Shown: positions 1 to 5,424 of the stretch, piece by piece | Layout: every line of letters begins with the position of its first letter | Numbering within the stretch: position 1 is the first letter of the stretch | Assembly (NCBI GenBank): GCA_013139755.1 | Contig: WTAG01000050.1 | Coordinates: 1-5,544, forward strand | Direction: 5' to 3' | DNA: 5,544 nucleotides | Origin: Methylomarinum sp. | GTDB taxonomy: Bacteria > Pseudomonadota > Gammaproteobacteria > Methylococcales > Methylomonadaceae | Translations under genes and position numbers: made by a program | Notes under the pieces: generated by a model | The model's input: only the letters and a program-made list of their open reading frames with translations | What the model was told of the DNA's origin: nothing | Databases searched by the model: none

Positions 1-144
1 AAAATATTAGAGCAATATGAAGAGAAACAAGGTTTAGCCGCAATAGCAGGAAAATGGCAAGGGTTTGAAGAAGTCGCTGATGCGATGGGTGAAATAGAAA
101 CTTTACGTCAAAGTGGTGGGAAAGGTCGAGATGTTTCTCTTTGA
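1..144 (+). CDS. Antitoxin of a VapBC-type module, C-terminal part (5' end outside the window)
   Basis: This reading frame is open from the first base and stops at TGA 142-144, giving the last 47 residues of a protein that begins upstream. The visible part is polar and probably helical, and its tail reads RQSGGKGRDVSL. Short antitoxins of PIN toxins often end with such an extended, charged tail, which wraps around the toxin and blocks its active site. The assignment rests mainly on context: the PIN toxin gene begins inside this frame at 131, a 14-nt overlap that implies translational coupling. The DNA-binding N-terminus is not visible, so the antitoxin fold (ribbon-helix-helix, AbrB or Phd) cannot be decided. 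By analogy it would neutralise the toxin and repress the operon promoter, which also lies outside the window. Confidence 0.72.
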   Translation, partial: KILEQYEEKQGLAAIAGKWQGFEEVADAMGEIETLRQSGGKGRDVSL

Positions 145-532
145 TACTGACACTATTACTAATATTGTTAAGCCTCGGCCATCACAAAATCTGTTAGCAA
201 AATTAGCAAACGTATCTAAAGATCAGCAGTATATTTCAACTATCACGATTTCTGAGATTGTCTATGGCGCAGAAAAAAGCCAACGACCTGAATATCACTT
301 AAAAAATTTAGAAACCATTTTATTGCCCGCAGTAAATATTGTAGGCTTTGATACTAAAGCAGCTTATGTTTGTGGGCGAATTCGTGCTGAACTTGAGAAA
401 CGTGGTACACCGCTAGATTTAGCTGACCTGGAAATTGCATCTATTGCAATTGCCAATAATTTAACCCTAATCACTAATAATGTACGTCATTTTAAACGCG
501 TACCCTTGCTTCGATTTGAGAACTGGTTGTAA
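131..532 (+). CDS. vapC: PIN-domain ribonuclease toxin, VapC family
   Basis: This 133-residue protein has the length and motif order of a VapC toxin, a Mg2+-dependent PIN endoribonuclease that cleaves RNA (often tRNA or rRNA) and stops growth when its antitoxin is lost. Visible motifs are Asp5 in FLFDTD at the N-terminus, Glu42 in ISEIVYG, and Asp99 in the segment DLADLEIASIA, followed by the LITNN loop (113-117) and a C-terminal FENWL. These supply the three best conserved acidic metal ligands. The fourth position, in the TNN loop, carries Asn, a variant seen in many VapC proteins. ATG 131 is preferred over the in-frame GTG at 113 because it gives a normal PIN N-terminus and has AAAGG at 121-125, five bases upstream. 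It overlaps the preceding antitoxin frame by 14 nt, so the two form one operon. The family call is firm; the RNA target cannot be read from the sequence. Confidence 0.9.
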   Translation: MFLFDTDTITNIVKPRPSQNLLAKLANVSKDQQYISTITISEIVYGAEKSQRPEYHLKNLETILLPAVNIVGFDTKAAYVCGRIRAELEKRGTPLDLADLEIASIAIANNLTLITNNVRHFKRVPLLRFENWL

Positions 533-538
533 TTAATA

Positions 539-726
539 CATAGGATTGTAAATAGCATTAATCAAGATGTAGTTATGGGGTCGGTGCAAGAAGTAATTGA
601 AAAATAAATAATAAAATAACTCGGTTTAGAGTTTTTAGAGATTATGCAGCTAAGGGATATTTTTCTGCATATCAATTAAACAAACTACGGATGATAAATA
701 GAAAGTGGATACATCCATTATATTGA
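539..726 (+). pseudogene. Possible frameshifted coding remnant of unknown origin
   Basis: Two adjoining open segments in different frames read like protein. The first (539-607) contains INQDVVMGSVQEVIEK and ends at TAA 605-607. The second (601-726) contains RDYAAKGYFSAYQLNKLR and ends at TGA 724-726. Adding one A to the A-run at 600-604 would join them into a single frame of about 62 residues, so a one-base deletion in a homopolymer could explain the break. There is no convincing start codon with a ribosome binding site; the only ATG in the first segment (575) gives a 10-residue peptide. I do not recognise the family. The composition is coding-like (Tyr, Phe, Arg and Lys mixture), but the segment is short and AT-rich DNA can produce such frames by chance. 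Confidence 0.3.
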
Positions 727-743
727 AAAACAATATATCATCC
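689..743. repeat. Nested inverted repeats upstream of the ATPase gene
   Basis: GGATGATA (689-696) is matched perfectly by TATCATCC (736-743). Inside this 55-bp interval lie two further perfect dyads: TGGAT-AC-ATCCA (706-717) and TATATTG-AAAAA-CAATATA (719-737). The set ends 9 bp before the TATAAT box at 753. This is where a repressor or activator of the ATPase operon would be expected to bind. The outer arms share two bases (736-737) with the inner dyad, so the structures would be alternatives if formed in RNA or single-stranded DNA. No U-run follows, so an intrinsic terminator is unlikely. The repeats are seen directly; the regulatory role is inferred. Confidence 0.5.
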
Positions 744-752
744 TTATGAGAC

Positions 753-758
753 TATAAT
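753..758 (+). promoter_or_regulatory. Consensus -10 element (TATAAT) for the ATPase operon
   Basis: A perfect TATAAT lies 40 bp before the GTG start at 799, which predicts a leader of roughly 35 nt. No good -35 hexamer occurs at 16-18 bp spacing; the best match, TTGAAA at 723-728, is 24 bp away and is part of a dyad. A promoter with a strong -10, a poor -35 and dyads just upstream would fit control by an activator or repressor. In AT-rich DNA TATAAT can also occur by chance. Confidence 0.4.
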
Positions 759-798
759 ATAACAACAGTCATGATTTAACTGAAAGGAAAGAAAGTTA

Positions 799-3627
799 GT
801 GCTATCCATCCCCAGTCGTTTAAAAGAATTACTAGAAAAAGACCCCAGATTAAATGGTTTTGTATCATCAAGTATAGCTAATCTATCTCCTTGGGTAGAA
901 GATAATAAAACTGTCTTCTTCCCTGAATATACTGACCATGGGCTTAAGCATTTACAAGAGGTGTTACTCTCAGCGGATAGTATTATTTCAAATGAAAGCT
1001 GGCCTAATTTAACACCCGAAGATTCAGCAGGAATGATTACGGCTGTTTTATTGCATGATTGTGCAATGCATCTTTCAGAAGATGGCTTTTATACTCTAAT
1101 CAATGACCAATTCCCTGAAATTCAATCTCGATATGTAAAAAAAGAAATTAAATGGGGGCTTTTATGGCAAGAGTTTATGTCAGAAGCAAAAAGATTTGAT
1201 GGTAAGAAGTTAAAATCATTTTTTAATGACAAAAGACCTGTAAAAAACATACCAGACAATACGATTGACCTGACTAATAGAGATAAATTGTTAATTGGTG
1301 AGTTCTTAAGGCGACATCATGCACGGCTCGCTCATGAAATTGCTTTTAATGGAGTGCCTGGATGTGATGGTAAAACTATTAAGTTGGGAGACATAGATAA
1401 CAAGTATCTTGATTTATGGGGCTTCATTGCAAAAAGCCATAATATGAGCTTAAGATCTGCTGTAGATAAGTTGGAACTAAATAAAAAACGCGTTCACCAT
1501 AATACGCATACACCATTTATTATGTTAGTTCTTCGTATTGCAGATTATATTCAAATACATTCCGAAAGAGCTCCCAATCAATTACTTAATGTGAAAGCAT
1601 TGATAAGCCCCATATCGCAAGGTGAATGGAAAAAACATCACTCAATTGTTGAAATTCATCAAGAACATGATGACCCCGAGGCATTATTTATTGATGCAGA
1701 ACCCGAAGATGCATTAACTTTTAGATCTCTTTGTTTTTTGTTTAAAGATATACAAAAAGAACTGGATTTATCATGGTCAGTATTGGGTGAAGTTTATGGC
1801 AGATTTACACCGTTAGATAAGTTAGGCATTACCATCAGGCGAATAAGATCAACGCTTGATGATCTTGATGAATTTTTAGAAACTAAACAACCGCAATATA
1901 TTCCTAAAGTCCTTAAGTTTCAAACAGCAGATACAGAAATGATGGAGCTAATGATAGCACCATTATATGGGGATAAACCTGAAATAGGCATTCGTGAATT
2001 AATGCAAAATGCTGTAGATGCATGCCTTGAATTAAATGATTATGTCGAAAAACAAGCGATTAACTTCAACAAAGTGAGTGACGAAGATGTTGTTATAACC
2101 GTTGTTGATAAAGGGAACGATGGCGGTGAGGTAATCGTAGAAGATTACGGTATTGGAATGACTTTAGATATAGTAGAAAACTATTTTTTAAATATAGGCG
2201 CGTCATTCCGAAAAAGCGATAGCTGGAAAAAAGAACATGAAACCGATGGGCATTCTGATGTATATAGGACAGGACGATTTGGAATTGGTTTGCTGGCTGC
2301 TTACCTTTTAGGGAATAAAATCAGTGTTGAAACTAGGCACGTTAATGAAGAGCAAGGACTAAAGTTTAGTTGTGAAAAAGGCAGTGACTCAATTACTGTT
2401 TCTCATATTGACATTCATGTAGGTACGAAAATTGTAATTGAAATTAATAAATCTGTAAAAAACATACTCGTAGATAAGCATTATAACTGGGATTGGTTTG
2501 CACTTGATACGCCAAAAGTAAAAAGAAAAGTAGTATCTAGAGGGCTAGAAAAAGAAATGGAGCAGTCTAGATTGGTTCCAAATAGTAGCTCTTCATTAGG
2601 TGAAGAATGGTATAGCATTGAAACAACAGAGTATGATAATGTCTTTTGGTCTTTTTTACCCGTTGGCTATAAATCTACTTATAGACGTGATTTTCCAAGT
2701 CTAATTTGTAATGGTATTAATGTTACTGATTATTTACAGTTAGATGATTTTGAAATATCAAAGGAACTTAGTTTTATTGCTGTTAAAGTCCCATCTATTG
2801 TTGTTTTTGATCAAGATGGTAAGTTTCCTATAAGTTTACAACGAAATAGTCTTATTGGAACTTCATTGTCATTTAAAAAACCATTAACTACTGCTCTGTC
2901 TTACTATATTGCAATTGCGATTCAATCCTATTGTCAGAAGTATAGTTCTACAATTTCGGAGTCATCAGTTAAATATATAAAAAACATTTCAATAAATGGC
3001 CTTACATTAGATGCATCCTTAGTTAGATTTGGACGTTTTATAATGCGCTTTAATGGCATACTACCTATGGACTTTGATCTTCTTTCTATAGAAAAACCGA
3101 ATACTTTATATATGGAAATAGGGGAATGTACGGAAGGAACTCTTAACTCGGATGAGTTTAGAAAAGTATGTTCCAATTATGTTGTTAATGAACAGATTTT
3201 ACAAACTAAAAAAAAGAAAGCAGATTGGATTAGTAATTTTTTTCAAAGTAGGACTGGGGGAAAAACCTCAAAGCAAGGTATTTCATTGCTTCCTATAGTA
3301 GGTAGAAGAATTCTAATGAAAAAGTCAGAAATCTCAAGTGATAGTCAGATGTCTAGGTTTTGCGATGGTAAGCAACAAGCTGAATGGGAAAATGATAAAT
3401 GGACTATGCTAACGTTAGATAAGGCTCCTGTTTTTGAAGGAGATATTGAACAATTATGCAAAGAACTCGATGATTCTCACTCTTATGGCTTCTATGTGTA
3501 TTATTTAGACTGGAGCAAAACAAAGGTTAAAGATAAATCAGATATGTCTCCCTTTGCAAAAGCATGGCTAGATATTAACGATGGACAAGCTGTATTAACT
3601 AAAAAAAACAAAGAACCTGAAAAATAG
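799..3627 (+). CDS. HD-domain / Hsp90-like GHKL ATPase fusion protein, putative defence or stress effector
   Basis: This 942-residue protein is probably cytosolic; no signal peptide or clear membrane segment is seen. Residues about 1-330 form an HD-type metal phosphohydrolase domain: His47 and His51 in YTDHGLKH, the His86-Asp87 pair in LLHDCAMH, His173-His174 in RRHH, and Asp249 in RIADY. Residues about 380-560 form a GHKL ATP-binding fold: N-box Glu400/Asn404/Asp407 in IRELMQNAVDA, D449-YGIG-M as the adenine-binding G1 motif, GRFGIGLLAAYLL (492-504) as the lid motif, and VGTKIVIEI (541-549). Residues about 600-700 resemble an Hsp90 middle domain, with SLQRNSL (679-685) placed where Hsp90 carries its gamma-phosphate-sensing Arg. 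The last 250 or so residues match nothing I recognise. GTG 799 is the first possible start, because TGA at 781-783 closes the frame and AAGGAA (784-789) sits upstream. ATP hydrolysis may gate the HD nuclease or nucleotidase activity. The architecture is clear; the biological role (defence or stress response) is inferred. Confidence 0.85.
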   Translation: MLSIPSRLKELLEKDPRLNGFVSSSIANLSPWVEDNKTVFFPEYTDHGLKHLQEVLLSADSIISNESWPNLTPEDSAGMITAVLLHDCAMHLSEDGFYTLINDQFPEIQSRYVKKEIKWGLLWQEFMSEAKRFDGKKLKSFFNDKRPVKNIPDNTIDLTNRDKLLIGEFLRRHHARLAHEIAFNGVPGCDGKTIKLGDIDNKYLDLWGFIAKSHNMSLRSAVDKLELNKKRVHHNTHTPFIMLVLRIADYIQIHSERAPNQLLNVKALISPISQGEWKKHHSIVEIHQEHDDPEALFIDAEPEDALTFRSLCFLFKDIQKELDLSWSVLGEVYGRFTPLDKLGITIRRIRSTLDDLDEFLETKQPQYIPKVLKFQTADTEMMELMIAPLYGDKPEIGIRELMQNAVDACLELNDYVEKQAINFNKVSDEDVVITVVDKGNDGGEVIVEDYGIGMTLDIVENYFLNIGASFRKSDSWKKEHETDGHSDVYRTGRFGIGLLAAYLLGNKISVETRHVNEEQGLKFSCEKGSDSITVSHIDIHVGTKIVIEINKSVKNILVDKHYNWDWFALDTPKVKRKVVSRGLEKEMEQSRLVPNSSSSLGEEWYSIETTEYDNVFWSFLPVGYKSTYRRDFPSLICNGINVTDYLQLDDFEISKELSFIAVKVPSIVVFDQDGKFPISLQRNSLIGTSLSFKKPLTTALSYYIAIAIQSYCQKYSSTISESSVKYIKNISINGLTLDASLVRFGRFIMRFNGILPMDFDLLSIEKPNTLYMEIGECTEGTLNSDEFRKVCSNYVVNEQILQTKKKKADWISNFFQSRTGGKTSKQGISLLPIVGRRILMKKSEISSDSQMSRFCDGKQQAEWENDKWTMLTLDKAPVFEGDIEQLCKELDDSHSYGFYVYYLDWSKTKVKDKSDMSPFAKAWLDINDGQAVLTKKNKEPEK

Positions 3628-3631
3628 GTGA
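3626..3631 (+). promoter_or_regulatory. Ribosome binding site overlapping the ATPase stop codon
   Basis: AGGTGA begins within the TAG stop (3625-3627) of the ATPase gene and lies four bases before ATG 3636. This placement is typical of translational coupling and fixes the start of the 91-residue protein. It also argues that the ATPase and the small protein are made from one transcript at linked levels. Confidence 0.65.
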
Positions 3632-3635
3632 TGAA

Positions 3636-3911
3636 ATGATAAGCACAGAAGATTTAAAACAAGAAATAGAACAACTGGATGACAATTGTTTGGAGTTAGT
3701 GTATCGCTTATTACAACAGTTTCCTCATAAACAAAATAAACAATCGAAAATAAACCCATTGGACTTTTCGCGTCCTATTGAGTCTATAGGGACTAATGGT
3801 GATAGCCACTTGGCATATCAAAATGTTGAAAATGCAGCTGAATACGGTAAACAATTAAGAGTATCTGCATGGAATAGACACAATCAAAATGACTGTTTTT
3901 TTGCTTTGTAA
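3636..3911 (+). CDS. Small antitoxin-like protein coupled to the HD/Hsp90-like ATPase
   Basis: This 91-residue hydrophilic protein has an N-terminal helical segment (ISTEDLKQEIEQLDDNCLELVYRLLQ, residues 2-27, quoted in parts here: EDLKQEIEQL then LELVYRLLQ). It resembles the leading helix of small DUF2281-like antitoxins. A linker rich in Asn, Gln and Lys follows, then a tail with AAEYGKQLRVSAWNRH (67-82) that resembles the toxin-binding tails of VapB/Phd-type antitoxins. No toxin gene follows, so if it is an antitoxin it is orphaned or acts on another partner. It begins 8 nt after the ATPase stop. Its ribosome binding site AGGTGA (3626-3631) overlaps that stop codon, so it is almost certainly translated with the ATPase. 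It could be the ATPase's partner or regulator, or a leftover TA half. The last ten or so residues (ending CFFAL) extend past the recognisable tail and may reflect a mutated stop. The gene is likely real; the function is tentative. Confidence 0.62.
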   Translation: MISTEDLKQEIEQLDDNCLELVYRLLQQFPHKQNKQSKINPLDFSRPIESIGTNGDSHLAYQNVENAAEYGKQLRVSAWNRHNQNDCFFAL

Positions 3912-3954
3912 CACTGTTTTTATGTGGCTATTTAATCATTAGTTAATAACATCA

Positions 3955-3982
3955 GATAATCATAACGGGAAGCTTGATTATC
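3955..3982. repeat. Inverted repeat GATAATCA / TGATTATC before the second TA operon
   Basis: GATAATCA (3955-3962) and TGATTATC (3975-3982) are perfect 8-bp arms separated by 12 bp. The arms are AT-rich and no T-run follows, so this is a poor intrinsic terminator. Its place 44 bp before the antitoxin gene at 4026, next to a second palindrome, suits an operator bound by a dimeric TA complex. The repeat is seen directly; the function is inferred. Confidence 0.4.
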
Positions 3983-3986
3983 AGCT

Positions 3987-3998
3987 ATTGTATACAAT
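3987..3998. promoter_or_regulatory. Perfect 12-bp palindrome ATTGTATACAAT, probable VapB operator
   Basis: ATTGTATACAAT is a complete self-complementary palindrome 27 bp before the antitoxin start. It lies between a TTGATT (3974-3979) and a TATATT (3999-4004), a weak -35/-10 pair with 19-bp spacing. Antitoxins of the ribbon-helix-helix class bind short palindromes at their own promoters and repress together with the toxin, so this is the likely autoregulatory site. The promoter boxes are imperfect and are a weaker claim than the palindrome. Confidence 0.5.
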
Positions 3999-4025
3999 TA
4001 TATTTAATAAAATGAGAGAGGCATT

Positions 4026-4253
4026 ATGACAACAATAGAATTAGATGACCTGTTGATTAATAAAGTCATAGAAATTGGTCATTATCAAAACGCACAAAAA
4101 GCAATCAATACTATTTTATCTGATTACATACAAACTCATCAGAAGCAAAACACCCCCTTTGATAAACTATGTCTTGAGCTTGATATAGATGATGAAGAAA
4201 TTGATAGTTTATTTACCCGTGATAAAGACATGGGTAGAACACTGGATTTATGA
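4026..4253 (+). CDS. vapB: Ribbon-helix-helix antitoxin, VapB/FitA type
   Basis: This 75-residue antitoxin begins with MTTIELDDLL, the short beta-strand of a ribbon-helix-helix dimer that inserts into the DNA groove. Two helices follow (about residues 9-19 and 22-36, ending SDYIQTH). The acidic C-terminal half, with LELDIDDEEIDSLF (50-63), would bind and occlude the PIN toxin. AGAGG at 4017-4021, four bases upstream, supports ATG 4026. The stop codon overlaps the toxin start as ATGA (4250-4253), the usual arrangement that keeps antitoxin synthesis ahead of toxin. It probably represses its own operon through the palindrome at 3987-3998. The assignment rests on N-terminal pattern, size and partner; the VapB/FitA label is by type only. 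Confidence 0.82.
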   Translation: MTTIELDDLLINKVIEIGHYQNAQKAINTILSDYIQTHQKQNTPFDKLCLELDIDDEEIDSLFTRDKDMGRTLDL

Positions 4254-4681
4254 GTTATCTAATTGATACATGCGTTATTTCAGAGTTTGTTAAAAGAAAA
4301 CCTAATATTCACGTTAGAAACTGGTTTAACAAACAACAAGAAACACACATATTTATAAGTACTATTAGCATTGCTGAAATTAAAAAAGGGATTTATAAAA
4401 TAAAACCTTCACAGCCAGAAAGAGCATTGAAATTACAAAACTGGCTCGATAGGCTCGAATTGAGTTTTTCTCAACGAATTTTACCAATTAATGATGATGT
4501 TTTAGAGCAGTGGGCACAATTTTCTGCATCAATGGAAAGACAGGGGAATACTCTAGCAGTAATGGATAGTTTAATTGCAGCAACTGCACATCACTATGAT
4601 TTGACCATTGCAACGCGCAATGTAAATGATTTCAATGTTCTTCCTCTTAAAATAATTAATCCATTTGAAATAGCTTTGTAA
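4250..4681 (+). CDS. vapC: PIN-domain ribonuclease toxin, VapC/FitB family
   Basis: This 143-residue protein has the complete PIN motif set: Asp6 in YLIDTCVISE, Glu43 in SIAEIKKGI, Asp106 in MDSLIAATA, and ATRNVNDF (121-128) with Asp127. The IDTxVISE opening, the IxxGNTLxxxD-like stretch before Asp106 and the TRNVxDF ending match the FitB/VapC branch. The predicted activity is Mg2+-dependent RNA cleavage that arrests growth when free of antitoxin. It starts at the ATGA overlap with the antitoxin gene, so both are on one transcript. It differs clearly in sequence from the PIN toxin at 131-532, which argues that the two modules were acquired separately rather than by local duplication. All expected catalytic residues are present, so it should be functional. 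Confidence 0.92.
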   Translation: MSYLIDTCVISEFVKRKPNIHVRNWFNKQQETHIFISTISIAEIKKGIYKIKPSQPERALKLQNWLDRLELSFSQRILPINDDVLEQWAQFSASMERQGNTLAVMDSLIAATAHHYDLTIATRNVNDFNVLPLKIINPFEIAL

Positions 4682-4874
4682 TCAAGATAATTTAAACCTA
4701 GGTGTGAACGGTAATCCCGATGTTTTTTACCTCACTCAACTACTGTGAGATAGAAAAAAGTATCGTGGAAAACTAAACCTGCCCCCTATATCAGAATAGT
4801 TTTATAGTTTTCATGGCTTGTCGTTCAAGCGGTCAAATCACTTAACTCGTGCTTACCAGCCTATAGGAAAGCCA
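4682..4874. other. Intergenic stretch with no supported gene
   Basis: These 193 bases separate the second TA module from the acetyltransferase. Seen here are a palindrome ACCTAGGT (4696-4703), a weak hairpin CTCAC/GTGAG (4731-4735 and 4745-4749) without a T-run, and a small stem GCTTG/CAAGC (4816-4820 and 4826-4830). A TATAGT at 4803-4808 could serve as a -10 for the acetyltransferase, but no matching -35 is seen. The frame of the acetyltransferase stays open back to TAG 4797-4799. Confidence 0.5.
4865..4870 (+). promoter_or_regulatory. Ribosome binding site that decides the acetyltransferase start
   Basis: AGGAAA ends four bases before GTG 4875. The competing in-frame TTG at 4818 has only T-rich sequence upstream, so this site favours the shorter 175-residue product. 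Confidence 0.55.
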
Positions 4875-5402
4875 GTGAATATAAGAGAATCAGTAGAAAA
4901 TGATAAAAAGGCTATCAGAAAGGTTCATCTAAATGCGTTTGGTCAATCCGAGGGAGAAACAGTCTCTCAACTTGCTATTGATCTTTTAGAGGACAAAACA
5001 GCACAGCCAATTCTTTCTCTAGTAGCAGAACAGGATAACGAGATTATTGGCAACGTTATTTTTAGTTCCGTAAGTATTGAAGGAGCAGAGAATGTTTCAG
5101 CTTATATTTTGGCTCCCTTAGCTGTTTCAAAGTTTGAGCAAAATAAAGGGGTAGGAACACAGCTAATTAATAAGGGTCTTGAAACTTTAAAAGAGCGTGG
5201 TGCAGAGATAGTGCTTGTCTATGGTGATCCAAATTATTATATGCGTACTGGCTTCAAGGCAGGGCACAAGCTTACCCCACCTTATAGGTTGCAATATCCT
5301 GTAGAAGCCTGGATGGCTCAGGAAATAGTAGAAGGTATCCTTTCTAAAACGCAGGGTGCTGTTCAATGTGCCAAGTCATTAAGTTCACCAGAGTACTGGT
5401 AA
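4875..5402 (+). CDS. GNAT-family N-acetyltransferase, YhbS-like
   Basis: This 175-residue enzyme is predicted to transfer an acetyl group from acetyl-CoA to an amine; the acceptor cannot be told from the sequence. The N-terminal NIRESVENDKKAIRKVHLNAF (2-22, beta1 and alpha1; read as IRESVENDKKAIRKV then HLNAF) and the central LAPLAVSKFEQNKGVGTQLI (79-98) match GNAT proteins. Within the latter, Q89-x-x-G-V-G94 is the pyrophosphate-binding motif A. GDPNYYMRTGF (117-127) is the usual closing segment of YhbS-type members. The length is close to that family. GTG 4875 is chosen because AGGAAA (4865-4870) lies just upstream and the protein then begins at the conserved first strand. The open frame continues up to a TTG at 4818, but those 19 extra residues have no clear ribosome site. 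No partner gene in the window suggests its substrate. Confidence 0.85.
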   Translation: MNIRESVENDKKAIRKVHLNAFGQSEGETVSQLAIDLLEDKTAQPILSLVAEQDNEIIGNVIFSSVSIEGAENVSAYILAPLAVSKFEQNKGVGTQLINKGLETLKERGAEIVLVYGDPNYYMRTGFKAGHKLTPPYRLQYPVEAWMAQEIVEGILSKTQGAVQCAKSLSSPEYW

Positions 5403-5424
5403 CAATTGTGAAAAATACTTAGTC

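Noticed and set aside
113..130. GTG 113 as the start of the first PIN toxin
   Set aside because: It adds six residues before the conserved FLFDTD start, whereas ATG 131 has a well placed AAAGG and gives a standard VapC N-terminus.
2934..3176. An 80-codon open frame on the - strand inside the ATPase gene
   Set aside because: It lies wholly antisense to a well supported gene, has no recognisable domain, and its composition is what a complement of AT-rich coding sequence gives.
4731..4749. CTCAC/GTGAG hairpin as a terminator after the second toxin
   Set aside because: The stem is only 5 bp and is followed by A-rich sequence on both strands, not by a T-run.
4811..4850. Fragment resembling a tRNA T-arm (GTTCAAGC) beside a small stem
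   Set aside because: No acceptor stem, D-arm or anticodon arm can be built around it.
4818..4874. A longer acetyltransferase starting at TTG 4818
   Set aside because: The extra 19 residues do not belong to the GNAT fold, no ribosome site precedes the TTG, and GTG 4875 has a good one.
4682..4874. Integron attC site, suggested by the TA and acetyltransferase cassette-like content
   Set aside because: ACTCAAC (4734-4740) and ACTTAAC (4842-4848 region) fit the RYYYAAC pattern, but no GTTRRRY partner with complementary flanking arms was found.
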